Below are positions 53,725 to 63,788 of a DNA stretch of 64,000 bases, piece after piece. A model generated the notes under the pieces. The model had not been told where the DNA came from. It worked only from the letters and a program-made list of their open reading frames with translations, and searched no databases. The position numbers and the translations under genes are program-made. How positions within the stretch are numbered: the first letter of the stretch is position 1; each line of letters opens with the position of its first letter. This stretch comes from Candidatus Bathyarchaeota archaeon (GTDB taxonomy: Archaea; Thermoproteota; Bathyarchaeia; Bathyarchaeales; Bathycorpusculaceae), in the NCBI GenBank assembly GCA_903901015.1, contig CAIUPH010000095.1, positions 1 to 64,000 on the forward strand. The letters are read 5' to 3'.

Positions 53725-55642
53725 AGAAGCTGCTGACTTCGGCGGCTAAGACGTCTTTTTTGTCGGGTAACACTTTCATTACGCTGGTTATCCATGATGG
53801 CAAAAAGTTTTTGCAGTAGGCAGTGGAGAATCGATAATCCAAAAATACGATGGCGCCTCGGTCCTCGAGGGTTCTTATGGGTCTGCCTGCTGCCTGCGAA
53901 GCTTTCTTCATAGCGGGCAAAACATAGCCGTATTCCCGTCCAAACCCTGGAAAACGTTTATCGTAATATTTTATTTGGGCTTCAATTCTTGGCGTCGGCT
54001 CAGCATAAGGCACACCGACAACCACCACCGAGTTCATCTGGTTGCCTGGAAAATCCACACCCTCAGAAGTCCTGCCGCCCTGAACACCCAAGAACACGGC
54101 GCCGCCCTTGTCGCCGCATGCCTTGAAGTCTTGGACCATTTTTTCGTTGGCTTTAGAAGTCATGCCTTTGCGTTCGTGGAACAGGGGTTTTAAGAGCGCG
54201 TTTTCTACGCCTGCATCCAATAGGGAGTTTAGGACTTGGAAGGAGGCGGCGAAGATGCCTGTGTTGGTTGGGGTGCTGTTTACCACTTCGTTTATGCGTT
54301 CAACCATGGTCTGGTACATCTGGGGGGTTCTTTTATCCATGGATGTGGACACGCCCAAAGATACCGCTGCGAACACGTGTTCCTTTGGAAACGGCGAGGG
54401 CACAACAAACTTCACTGTGCTCTCTGGCAGACGGGTGATTCGTGCGAAAGCTTCCAGCGGCTGAAGCGTCCCCGACATGATGACGTTGGCGTAGGTGGAT
54501 GAGAAAACGGGTTGCGTAACCTTTGAGGGGTCAAGCGCCACTATCTCAAGTTTAGCGGTCTTGCTGTTTTCCTTAGTATAGTATCGGCTTGCAACATTGA
54601 TGAATGAGTCATCTTCAATCGTGTCAAACCACTTAAGCAGAAACTCGCTCATCGCGTGAACGTACGAGCGTGGGTTCTTACCGTCAGCCAACAACGCCTT
54701 CTTAATTACGGCGCCAGCTTCATGCATATGCTCAAAGAATTCTCTGGGACGAGGGATGCCGCCGTGTTTCTCGATGATTCCAAAGATGATTTTAGGCGAA
54801 ATGATTTCCTCTCGGCTTATTTTATCGGTGATTTTCTCCACTTCGCCTCGGAAGAAATGCGTAAAATCCTCGATGTCCTTGTGGCCGAACCGTCCAGCCT
54901 CCGTCTCCGCTGCCCTCATCACAAACAGGCTGAGGGTGCTGCCTGAAATGCTGACGGCGGTTTCAGGCAAATTATGCGCTTCATCCACGATTAAGATGAT
55001 TTTCTGCAGTTCCGTTTCTAGGTTTTTCAAAAACGCTGTACGTATCGCGGGGTCGAAGACATAGAGGTAACTGAGTGCAATAACTTTGACATCTGACAAT
55101 CCGGCTTTGACGAGTTCGTAGGGGCAGACTTCTTTTTTCTTGCATATCCGCTGGATTTCCGAGCCCATGTAGGGGCGGCTGGCAACCTGCTGCACAAGCT
55201 GCATGTAATCGTACGTTCGCTCCTCCACGTTGGTGTAGTAGGGACACCTCCCCTTGGCTTTGAGCAGCTCGCAGACTTCCATAAGCGACTTAGAATCGAA
55301 AGCGCCTTTTGCGGCGAAGACGTTGAGGCACATTTCATTTCGTCCACGGATGGAGAGCCCTGAAACTTGGTGCTTTCGGAAAACCGCCCTTAACTCTTCG
55401 ATGACGCGGTCGTGCTGGCGGTGGGTCCTTGCGACGTAGAGAATTTTGAGTTTCTTCTCGATGGCGATTGGCAGCACCGCGGAGAGTGCGGAAATGGTTT
55501 TTCCCAAGCCGTTGCTGCCCTCGATTAGAACTGAGCGTCTGGCGGCGACGGCGTTGTAGACGGTCGTGATGAATTCGTCCTGGTGGGGACGTACGCTGTC
55601 GTATGGGAAGTACTCTGCGACTTGGCTTGGCAGCTTAATCAT
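53684..55642 (-). CDS. XPD/Rad3-family DNA helicase
   Basis: 'RPHQDEFI', Walker A 'EGSNGLGKTISALSA', Fe-S Cys 'EMCLNVFAAKG..CELLKAKGRCPYY..CKKKEVCPYEL', 'VDEAHNLPE', 'QAAGRPIRT'. Confidence 0.92.
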   Translation of the reverse strand: MIKLPSQVAEYFPYDSVRPHQDEFITTVYNAVAARRSVLIEGSNGLGKTISALSAVLPIAIEKKLKILYVARTHRQHDRVIEELRAVFRKHQVSGLSIRGRNEMCLNVFAAKGAFDSKSLMEVCELLKAKGRCPYYTNVEERTYDYMQLVQQVASRPYMGSEIQRICKKKEVCPYELVKAGLSDVKVIALSYLYVFDPAIRTAFLKNLETELQKIILIVDEAHNLPETAVSISGSTLSLFVMRAAETEAGRFGHKDIEDFTHFFRGEVEKITDKISREEIISPKIIFGIIEKHGGIPRPREFFEHMHEAGAVIKKALLADGKNPRSYVHAMSEFLLKWFDTIEDDSFINVASRYYTKENSKTAKLEIVALDPSKVTQPVFSSTYANVIMSGTLQPLEAFARITRLPESTVKFVVPSPFPKEHVFAAVSLGVSTSMDKRTPQMYQTMVERINEVVNSTPTNTGIFAASFQVLNSLLDAGVENALLKPLFHERKGMTSKANEKMVQDFKACGDKGGAVFLGVQGGRTSEGVDFPGNQMNSVVVVGVPYAEPTPRIEAQIKYYDKRFPGFGREYGYVLPAMKKASQAAGRPIRTLEDRGAIVFLDYRFSTAYCKNFLPSWITSVMKVLPDKKDVLAAEVSSFFRAQAELPETSRQ

Positions 55643-55918
55643 AACCCATCCCCACAACTGCTGCACATGTCCAAGTCACCATTTACCCTTCCCCATCCTG
55701 AAAATACCGTCACAAGTATGGTTTGCAAACTATAAATACCAATTGCGGGGTCGATATGGTTTTTGTAGACTCTTGAACGAGTAAAAATTGAAAAATAGGC
55801 AACACGGGAGCGATGCTAAAAAACAAATATGCCTAAACATCGAAAACCAGAGCCCTGACAAAAAAAAACCTTTCAATTCAACAGCTTTAAAAGCGAAAAA
55901 GTCCGCTCTCAACTTTTA

Positions 55919-56602
55919 ATGAACAAATCAGCTATCTTAGCAACGGCTTTAATCCTGCTTATAGCGGTGGCTTTTTTTGGCGAGGCTTTTGCGCGTGTCG
56001 ATATCGTTGTGAAAAAGGGCGACTGGATGGAATATCAGGTAACTGTTGCTGGTGAACCAGCGCCCATTCATAATATAACTTGGGCAAGATTCGACGTCAT
56101 GGATGTTGAAGGCACAGTTGTAGCCATAGATTTCCAAACAAAGTTCGCTAACGGCTCTATGTGGCTGGAGCCAAACATCACCCTCAACGTTGCAGTAGGC
56201 AGCATAGGTGAAGGCTGCATCATCCCAACCAACTTAACGGTGAGCGATGTCTACCACAGCGAATACGAAGGCAATATAACGTTTACCAACACGCAAAATC
56301 TCCAAGTCGGCGGAGCTCAACGAACGGTCCTCAGCGGCATCTCGGACACCATAAACCAAAACACTTACCTTTGGGATAAACAAACTGGAGTTATGGTGCA
56401 AGCAACCACATCGCTTCCCGACTGCACCGTGTACACCAAGACAAGCGGCACTAATCTTTGGCAGCCGCAGTTTTTCGGGTTGGATGTTACATTGTTTTAC
56501 GCTTTGATAGTCATAATGGCTGTTGTTGTGGTGGTTGGGGTTGTTTTGGTGGGTGTGTGGCGTAAGAAAGCCCGTTTGCCTAACAAGCTCAAGTTAATGT
56601 AG
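55919..56602 (+). CDS. Secreted/membrane-anchored protein of unknown function
   Basis: Signal-like N-terminus, NxS/T sequons, C-terminal TM. Confidence 0.65.
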   Translation: MNKSAILATALILLIAVAFFGEAFARVDIVVKKGDWMEYQVTVAGEPAPIHNITWARFDVMDVEGTVVAIDFQTKFANGSMWLEPNITLNVAVGSIGEGCIIPTNLTVSDVYHSEYEGNITFTNTQNLQVGGAQRTVLSGISDTINQNTYLWDKQTGVMVQATTSLPDCTVYTKTSGTNLWQPQFFGLDVTLFYALIVIMAVVVVVGVVLVGVWRKKARLPNKLKLM

Positions 56603-56603
56603 A

Positions 56604-56864
56604 ATGCCAACTGATGTGGTAGCGCCCACAACCAAACTGCAACCCAAAGCACAGCCAGACAGCAAAAGCCAGATTGCAAAGCAACCCGTTGGTTGTTGTT
56701 GTGGCATAGGGGCTTTTCTGTTACAACTACTAATTGGGAAAAGCGGCAAGCAAGCACGAGTAATTCACTCATTTAGCCATGGAAGAATCAACCCCAAACC
56801 ATCTAAGCACTTCACATCAGGTTTTGCTTTAATAGGAAAGGTTTTTAGTATAGTTATTATATGA
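56604..56864 (+). CDS. Tri-cysteine micro-protein (copy B)
   Basis: 'VVAPTTKLQPKAQPDSKSQIAKQPVGCCCGIGAFLLQLLIGK' aligns with copy A; the tail after GK may not be functional. Confidence 0.55.
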   Translation: MPTDVVAPTTKLQPKAQPDSKSQIAKQPVGCCCGIGAFLLQLLIGKSGKQARVIHSFSHGRINPKPSKHFTSGFALIGKVFSIVII

Positions 56865-56904
56865 GACTGTGAAAAAGTGTATAGTGTAAAGTGAGGTTAA
56901 CATT

Positions 56905-57633
56905 ATGTCTGTATTTGCAGCACCAGGAGCATATGACCGTGCCATTACCGTTTTCTCGCCTGATGGACGACTCTTCCAAGTAGAATACGCGATGGAACTC
57001 GTCAACCGCGGAGCCACCATCATAGGCCTTCAATCCACAGAAGGATTAGTTCTAGGTTCAGAAGAAAACATTGAAGTCCTTGAAGAAGCAGGGTACTCAT
57101 GGAAAATCTTCCGAGTAGACGACCACATTGGCGCAGCCATAGTCGGCTTAAGTTCCGACGCAAGAATCCTAATTGACCAAGCAAGAATATATGCTCAAAG
57201 CAACAAACTAACCTACGACGAACCCATAGACATAGAAGTCGTAACCAAACGCATATGCGACATCCAACAGATGTACACGCAGCATGCAGGTGTACGACCC
57301 TTCGGCGTATCAATCATCTTCGGAGGCGTCGACAAAACTGGAACACGGGTCTTCGGCACTCATCCAAGCGGAACCTACAGAGGCTACAAAGCAACTGCAC
57401 TTGGCGCGGGAAGAGAAACCGTTCTGGGAATCCTAAAAGAAGAATACAAAGAAGACATGACTCTTGATAATTGCATAAAACTTACAGTCAAATGCTTAAT
57501 TAAAGCCCTTGAAGCACGTCAGTTGCCTCCAAGAATCAAAATCGCAATCATACCAGCAGCAACCCAAAAGATGGAAATGCTAAACGACAATACAGTGGAA
57601 GGCTACATCAAAGAGCTGGGCTCAAGCAAGTGA
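56905..57633 (+). CDS. psmA: Proteasome subunit alpha
   Basis: 'AYDRAITVFSPDGRLFQVEYAMELVNRGATIIGL'. Confidence 0.97.
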   Translation: MSVFAAPGAYDRAITVFSPDGRLFQVEYAMELVNRGATIIGLQSTEGLVLGSEENIEVLEEAGYSWKIFRVDDHIGAAIVGLSSDARILIDQARIYAQSNKLTYDEPIDIEVVTKRICDIQQMYTQHAGVRPFGVSIIFGGVDKTGTRVFGTHPSGTYRGYKATALGAGRETVLGILKEEYKEDMTLDNCIKLTVKCLIKALEARQLPPRIKIAIIPAATQKMEMLNDNTVEGYIKELGSSK

Positions 57634-57640
57634 CTATCTG

Positions 57641-58330
57641 ATGAGCGAAAAGTTCACAGTCGCGCGCTTAACAAGAGAAAATGAACACTTTGAAATATTA
57701 GTTAAGCCGCAGAAAGCGCTCGACTATCGAAACGGCAAAATCACGGGGATAACCGAGGTTTTAGCCGCAGAAATGATTTTTGCCGACGCAAACAAGGGCA
57801 CCAAAGTTTCTGAAGAAGCCATGAAAAAAGCCTTCAAAACATGTGACCCCCTAAAAATTGCAGATGAAATCCTCAAAAAAGGAACCCTCCAGTTAACAAC
57901 CGACCAAAGACGCAGAATGGTCGAAGACAAAAAAAGGCAAATTATAGACTTCATTTCTCGCCAAGCTGTTGACCCAAAAACCAATCTTCCGCATCCACCC
58001 GCACGCATCGAAAACGCGATGGAGCAGATCCGCTACCCCATAGACCCCTACAAGCCAGTCGAAGAACAAGCCAAAGACATAGTTAAACTGCTAAGACCAA
58101 TCTTGCCCCTGAAGATTGAGCAGGTTATAGTTGCAGTCAAGATACCCATGGCACACGCAGCAAGGGCGTATGGAACAATCAAGACACTCGGCACCCTCAA
58201 ACGCGAAGAATGGCGCGGTGACGGTTCATGGTACGGAGAAATAGAGTTACCCGCAGGATCATATGCTTCGCTGATAAACAAACTCGGCGACGTAACAAAG
58301 GGTAGTGGAGAAGCAAAAATAATCTTATAG
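57641..58330 (+). CDS. Ribosome maturation protein SBDS (SDO1)
   Basis: 'NEHFEILVKPQKALDYRNGKITGITEVLAAEMIFADANKGTKVSE'. Confidence 0.95.
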   Translation: MSEKFTVARLTRENEHFEILVKPQKALDYRNGKITGITEVLAAEMIFADANKGTKVSEEAMKKAFKTCDPLKIADEILKKGTLQLTTDQRRRMVEDKKRQIIDFISRQAVDPKTNLPHPPARIENAMEQIRYPIDPYKPVEEQAKDIVKLLRPILPLKIEQVIVAVKIPMAHAARAYGTIKTLGTLKREEWRGDGSWYGEIELPAGSYASLINKLGDVTKGSGEAKIIL

Positions 58331-58357
58331 TAATGGAAAAAAATGATAGGTGATTGT

Positions 58358-59071
58358 ATGCCAACATTCTTTGAAAAAAAACAGCTTGTTACGCCCGGAG
58401 AAATGCTCGCTGAAGGCGACTATTTACCTGGCGAAAACACGTATGTGGAAGCAGGCAAGATTTATGCCTCAAGGATTGGACTCGTAGACAGTGACAATAA
58501 AAAAGTGAACGTTGTTGCATTAAGGGCTTTTTACGTGCCGAAAATGGGCGACATAATCATTGGAACGGTCCTTGAAGTAGGTTTCAACGGTTGGACCGTT
58601 GACATTAAAGCACCCTATACAGCAATGCTGCGTGCATCAGACGTTTTGAGCAGACCCTTCAAACCACAAAGCGACGAGTTATCCCAAGTCTTAACTGCAG
58701 GCGACTTAATCGTTGCCAAAATCGCAACCTTCGATCGAGCACACGACCCGCAACTTACAGTAGGCGAACCTGGACTGGGAAAAATTACCCGGGGGCAAAT
58801 CCTTCATGTGACACCCACAAAGATTCCACGCATCATCGGACGCAAAGGCTCAATGATATCCATGATTAAACAGGAAACCAACTGCCAAATAATCTTGGGC
58901 TTAAACGGAGTCATCCTAGTCACAGGTAAAACCTTGGATGAAGAAGTACTCGCAATATCCGTGATTCGAAAGATCGAGGAAGAATCCCACACAAGCGGTC
59001 TTACTGATCGCATTACACAGTTGCTGAAAGAAAAGAAAATAGTTAAAGTGGAGGAAAATAAAGTTGAATGA
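58358..59071 (+). CDS. rrp4: Exosome RNA-binding subunit Rrp4
   Basis: '[28 protein letters not shown]', S1 region, KH '[21 protein letters not shown]'. Confidence 0.94.
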   Translation: MPTFFEKKQLVTPGEMLAEGDYLPGENTYVEAGKIYASRIGLVDSDNKKVNVVALRAFYVPKMGDIIIGTVLEVGFNGWTVDIKAPYTAMLRASDVLSRPFKPQSDELSQVLTAGDLIVAKIATFDRAHDPQLTVGEPGLGKITRGQILHVTPTKIPRIIGRKGSMISMIKQETNCQIILGLNGVILVTGKTLDEEVLAISVIRKIEEESHTSGLTDRITQLLKEKKIVKVEENKVE

Positions 59072-59798
59072 AAAACCAGATAAATTAATCGATAAAAAAG
59101 GCATTCGCACAGACGGTAGAAAAGCGGATGAACTTCGCTCTGTTAAACTTCAAGTAGGCGTACTCTCACACGCTGACGGATCAGCCTATATTGAACATGG
59201 AAAAAACAAGATTTTAGCCGCAGCATTCGGCCCAAGAGAAGTGCATCCAAAACACCTGATGCAAGCAGACCGCATGGTCCTAAAAGTCCGCTATCACATG
59301 GCGCCCTTTTCCGTTCAGGAACGAAAATCTCCAGCACCATCAAGAAGAGAAGTTGAACTCTCTAAAGTCATAAAAGAATCCTTAGAGCCAGCCCTATTCC
59401 TCGAACTATACCCCAGAACAGGCGTAGATGTATTTATCGAAGTGTTGCAGGCTGACGGAGGAACAAGATGCGCAGCAATCACCGCAGCAGCATTAGCAAT
59501 CGCAGACGCAGGCGTTCCAATGCGCGACTTAGTCGTAGGATGCGCAGCTGGAAAAATTGACGATACAGTGGTCCTCGACTTATACGATGCAGAAGACAAA
59601 CTCGGCGCAGCAGACCTTCCAGTCGCTTATATGCCAAGCTTAAACGCAATTACCCTGCTGCAGATGGATGGATCCTTGGAACCCGCTGAATTCGAGAAAG
59701 CCGTCGGAATGGCTATCGAAGGATGCAAGAAAATCTACGAAATGCAAAAGGAAGCGTTAAAGACCAAGTACATGGTTGTTAAAGAGGTTGAAGAATAA
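59064..59798 (+). CDS. rrp41: Exosome RNase PH subunit Rrp41
   Basis: '[50 protein letters not shown]'. Confidence 0.96.
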   Translation: MNEKPDKLIDKKGIRTDGRKADELRSVKLQVGVLSHADGSAYIEHGKNKILAAAFGPREVHPKHLMQADRMVLKVRYHMAPFSVQERKSPAPSRREVELSKVIKESLEPALFLELYPRTGVDVFIEVLQADGGTRCAAITAAALAIADAGVPMRDLVVGCAAGKIDDTVVLDLYDAEDKLGAADLPVAYMPSLNAITLLQMDGSLEPAEFEKAVGMAIEGCKKIYEMQKEALKTKYMVVKEVEE

Positions 59799-60589
59799 TG
59801 TCATCACTCGTAACTAAAGTCAGATCGAAACAGATTGAAATGCTACTTGAAAAAGGCAAACGCCTAGATGACCGCGGTTTACTTGATACACGCGAAATCA
59901 AAATCGAACAAGGCGTCATCGAGAAGGCTGAAGGCTCCGCAAGAGTATACCTGGGCAAAACACAGGTTCTAGTCGGCGTAAAAGTCGGACTCGGAGAACC
60001 ATTCCCCGACACACCAAACGAAGGCGTCTTAACCGTAAATGCAGAACTCGTGCCAGTCGCTTCACCGAACTTTGAACCAGGACCACCAGATGAAAACAGC
60101 ATCGAACTCGCACGCGTAGTCGACAGAGGCATCAGGGAATCAAAATGCATCGACAACGAAAAACTCTGCATTGCGCCAGGCAAAAAAGTGTTCGTAGTCT
60201 TCGTAGACATCTACGTACTCAACCACGATGGAAACCTGATTGACGCATCCGCATTGGCGGCTATGGCTGCATTGATGAACACCAAGATGCCTAACTACGA
60301 AGTTAAAGATGGCGAACTAAAAATGAAGCAAGGCTACACACCGCTACCAGTTAAGAGCCACCCAATAACTGTGACCACCGGCAAAATCAGCGGCCACCTG
60401 ATAGTTGACCCATGGATTGAAGAAGAACAAGTCATGGATTCACGCATAACCTTCGCAACCAAAGAAGACGGATCCATTTGCGCCATACAGAAAGGCGGCT
60501 CAGGCTATTTCACACCGCAACAGATTTTAGAAGCATCAAAGATTGCTCTGGACAAAGCAGTAGAACTGCGCAAGAAACTTGATTGGTGA
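59798..60589 (+). CDS. rrp42: Exosome subunit Rrp42
   Basis: 'LLEKGKRLDDRGLLDTREIKIEQGVIEKAEGSARVYLGKTQVLVGVK'. Confidence 0.96.
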   Translation: MSSLVTKVRSKQIEMLLEKGKRLDDRGLLDTREIKIEQGVIEKAEGSARVYLGKTQVLVGVKVGLGEPFPDTPNEGVLTVNAELVPVASPNFEPGPPDENSIELARVVDRGIRESKCIDNEKLCIAPGKKVFVVFVDIYVLNHDGNLIDASALAAMAALMNTKMPNYEVKDGELKMKQGYTPLPVKSHPITVTTGKISGHLIVDPWIEEEQVMDSRITFATKEDGSICAIQKGGSGYFTPQQILEASKIALDKAVELRKKLDW

Positions 60590-60597
60590 GATAAAAG

Positions 60598-60921
60598 TTG
60601 CCTAAGATGAAGAAAGTTGGTCCAACACGAGGTTTAGGGGTACGTTACGGCTCCACAGTTAGAAAACGCTACATGAAAGTAATGATTGAACTCAAGAAGC
60701 CACACAGATGCCCACAATGCGGCTTTAACCGCGTTAAACGCGAAAGCGTCGGCATCTGGAAATGCAAAAAATGCGAGTTCACCTTTGCAGGCGGAGCATA
60801 CACACCAGTAACAAAGTTGGGTGTTGTGGCCAAACGCGCGGCTAAGGGAGCTCCAGTTGAAGAAACTGCGCAAGCTGTAGCGGCTGTTGAGTCGGCAACT
60901 GAAGAAGAAAATACCGAGTAA
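60598..60921 (+). CDS. rpl37ae: 50S ribosomal protein L37Ae with acidic C-terminal extension
   Basis: 'GPTRGLGVRYGSTVRKRYMKV..KKPHRCPQCGFNRVKRESVGIWKCKKCEFTFAGGAYTP'; TTG start. Confidence 0.93.
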   Translation: MPKMKKVGPTRGLGVRYGSTVRKRYMKVMIELKKPHRCPQCGFNRVKRESVGIWKCKKCEFTFAGGAYTPVTKLGVVAKRAAKGAPVEETAQAVAAVESATEEENTE

Positions 60922-60924
60922 ACC

Positions 60925-60965
60925 TTTCTTTCCTTTCTTTAATTTTTTGTTTTTTATTTTTTGTT
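60925..60965 (+). terminator. T-rich archaeal terminator
   Basis: 'ttctttcctttctttaattttttgttttttattttttgttt' after L37Ae. Confidence 0.4.
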
Positions 60966-61004
60966 TATTACTTTGAACTTCCTGTCTTAGCATTGGAAAT
61001 CCTT

Positions 61005-61262
61005 ATGGCTACTGGTGCAAAGGCGACTGTACGCTTAAAATTCAAGACGCAAAAACAAATCAAGACTCTTCTTGACGCTTTAACACCCGAAGCCAACGCG
61101 CCAGTAACCAGGCGTGCCACCATAAAATTGGCACAAGACGGCTTATTTCTAGTGCTGACGGTTGAAGCCGACGACACGGTTGCTCTGCGAGCTACACTTA
61201 ATGCTTACCTGCGATGGATAAACTCCACAATCGATGTTATAGACACGGTTGAAAACGCTTAG
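61005..61262 (+). CDS. pcc1: KEOPS subunit Pcc1
   Basis: 'ATVRLKFKTQKQIKTLLDALTPEAN...VEADDTVALRATLNAYLRWINSTIDVIDTVE'. Confidence 0.82.
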   Translation: MATGAKATVRLKFKTQKQIKTLLDALTPEANAPVTRRATIKLAQDGLFLVLTVEADDTVALRATLNAYLRWINSTIDVIDTVENA

Positions 61263-62449
61263 TTATAGGTTTATTCTGGTGCCGTTCCAGTAAATCAGGG
61301 TGTCGTAGTGTCCTTTGGCATCTGACAATAGTTCTGGGTAATCGCAGACGACATCGAAGTTTGCGCTTTTTTGTTGAATGAGACTGTTTACGTCGTTGTA
61401 GATTTTTTGTGTTTGGTTGTCGCCGCCCCATAGTCCCCAGACGCAGTCCACTGGGTTTCGGAAACCAAAACCGTAATCAGTGGGCAGTACGTATGCAGTC
61501 TTTACGTTTTTGTAGTCTGCGTTTGACGGCGAATTCTTTGCCACATAATTCGAGAAGTTTTTGATTGCGTCCAAATGCTCCTGTGTTAGGATACCAAGTT
61601 TTGCCGTGGCAAGCTTTGGGTAATCAAAAACAACAGCATATTTTGCGCCGTTGTTGTAGGCAAACACCATGTCACTGTACAATTGTGGTGCTGGCTCAAT
61701 GTAGGGTGAACCTGTAAAGTTGCTGTAAGTCCAAGTTACGATGGTGCCCCAATCCTTGTTGCTTGCCCTCGCTGCACCCCTGACCCGCGCCACCTGTTGT
61801 TCTCTGCTGTTGTTCCAGCCGAACTCAGCCAAAACTGCATCCTACCCCACCTTGTAATCGAACCAGTACAAGCCATAGTCAGCCGTCACCACAGTTGCGC
61901 ATGTGTTCTGGTAGTACTGCACGGGTTCTTTTAGTACGTTGACGTATTGGGAGGCGGCGTCGGTGTAGCTGGATGCGTTTTTGACTTCTTGGTATCTGCT
62001 GTGGTCCAGTTGGTCTCCTCCAGGTTCATCCCACCTGTAAACAGCCAGAAACTTGTTGCCGTACTTCTGCTGGGCGCTTGAAACCCATTGTGCAGGAGTA
62101 TAATCTTGCCAGCTTGCGTATTGAGATATGTTGGTAAATAACACGATGAAGTGGAGCCCTGAGTTGTAGATGTAGTCGCAGCTCATGTTTAGCAGGGTTT
62201 GGTTTATGGTGACTTCTGGCAGCCCAAAAACGACTAGGTTAGTGTAGTTTTTACTTCGTCGACGACGGCGGTGAAGTCGCCATAGTCTCCGTACGCTATT
62301 TCAACGCCATAGTAGAAGTCCCGTTTAGGCTGGGTGTCGGAGTTAAAGTTGACTGTTAACAGGAAGGAAGAAAGCACGATTACCACTAAAACCGCGGTTA
62401 ACAGAACCAACACTTTCTTGTTTACGTGCTTGGGGACGCTTGGGCTCAT
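61263..62449 (-). pseudogene. Disrupted paralogue of the 22983..24302 TIM-barrel protein (one -1 shift, one in-frame TAG)
   Basis: Three ORF pieces co-linear with the intact paralogue: 'RWDEPGG', 'TADYGLYWFDYKVG*DAVLAEFGWNNS', 'RGAARASNKDWGTIVTW', 'YVLPTDYGFGFRNPVDCVWGLWGGDNQTQ'. Confidence 0.75.
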
Positions 62450-62500
62450 GCCAGAATATATGGTTTGGTTGGGGAATAGAGCTTTGTTAAAACATCGTTT

Positions 62501-62755
62501 TCACTTGAACTTTAATTTGAAGACAAGAATAATCACGGCTTGAACGAAAGCTAAAGAGTTTGCAATGATAATTGGAAAATCATTCACTAACAACCCGTAG
62601 ATAAACCACAAGAGGACTCCGCCGCCGAAGAGCGCGAACATGCTTGTGGAGATGTCTTTGGTGGATTTGGTTTTCCAAACTTTGATGAGTTGTGGCAGAA
62701 GCGAAACTGTGGTGAATAGGGCGGCGATTAAGCCGATGACTGTTATGGCGTCCAT
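62501..62755 (-). CDS. SemiSWEET/PQ-loop (MtN3-like) sugar transporter
   Basis: 'IGLIAALFTTVSLLPQLIKVWKTKSTKDISTSMFALFGGGVLLWFIYGLL'. Confidence 0.85.
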   Translation of the reverse strand: MDAITVIGLIAALFTTVSLLPQLIKVWKTKSTKDISTSMFALFGGGVLLWFIYGLLVNDFPIIIANSLAFVQAVIILVFKLKFK

Positions 62756-63011
62756 GGGAGGTTTCTTGTTTAGGAGTGGTATATAGGTTTTTGATTAACC
62801 CGCGTTTATTTGTATGTAACTTGTGTTTTTGTCCAGATTTTGTTCTAGTCTGCGCCTGTTTTTGTCCGTGGGGTCTTATAAGCAAAGGTGGACACTCAAG
62901 GGTTATGACAAGCGTCATAGCTTGGAGTGCTCCAAAACCGTTTCACAACCGTTTAACCCAACAATCATACCACCCCAAGACTATGACTAAAACAAATAGG
63001 AGAAAACAAAA

Positions 63012-63788
63012 ATGAAAACATCCAAAATAGCAACAATCATAATAATCGCAGCGTTAGGCGCCACCTTAATCGGTGCATCAGCCCTCGCTTATCTTGGAAC
63101 AAGGGCAACACCAACAGCCACAACAGGCACCTATGGAAATTATCCAGCTGGCATGATGAATGGGTACCAAACATACCCATCAACAACCACAACAACGCCA
63201 CCTACCCAAACCGTAACAACTGAAATACCCCCAAACGACGCAGCCACAATCGCACGAACATACCTCAACCAAACTGGAAACCCAAACCTCGCAGTCAAAA
63301 CCGTCCAAGAATACACTAACACCTACTATGTGCAAATCGTTGAAAAAGACACAGGCATAGGAGCATTCGAACTCGCAGTCGACAAGTACACTGGAGCACT
63401 CGTTCCGATGCAGGGACCCACTATGATGTGGGACACCAAATATGGAGTCACCGGAACCAGTACAATGATGGGTTACCTCGCGACTGGTTACAGCGGCACG
63501 GGCGGCATGATGGGAGGCACCGGCATGATGAACTGGCTCAGAGGCACACCAACAACAGCAATGCCAATCAGCCTAAGCCAAGCACAAACCACCGCACAGC
63601 AATACCTCAACACAAACTACCCCGGAACCACAGCCGGCACAGCAACAACATACTACGGATACTACACGATGCAGGTCATGGGCAGCAACGGAAACGTAGT
63701 GGGTATGGTTGGAATCAACGGCGCAACGGGGCAAGTCATGGATTATACGTGGTGCGGTAACTTTATGCGCCAAATAATCCTTAGCTAA
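63012..63788 (+). CDS. Secreted protein with two PepSY-like repeats and Gly/Met-rich linker
   Basis: N-terminal TM; 'AATIARTYLNQTGNPNLAVKTVQEYTNTYYVQIVEKDTG' and 'SQAQTTAQQYLNTNYPGTTAGTATTYYGYYTMQVMGSNGNVVGMVGINGATGQV'. Confidence 0.6.
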   Translation: MKTSKIATIIIIAALGATLIGASALAYLGTRATPTATTGTYGNYPAGMMNGYQTYPSTTTTTPPTQTVTTEIPPNDAATIARTYLNQTGNPNLAVKTVQEYTNTYYVQIVEKDTGIGAFELAVDKYTGALVPMQGPTMMWDTKYGVTGTSTMMGYLATGYSGTGGMMGGTGMMNWLRGTPTTAMPISLSQAQTTAQQYLNTNYPGTTAGTATTYYGYYTMQVMGSNGNVVGMVGINGATGQVMDYTWCGNFMRQIILS

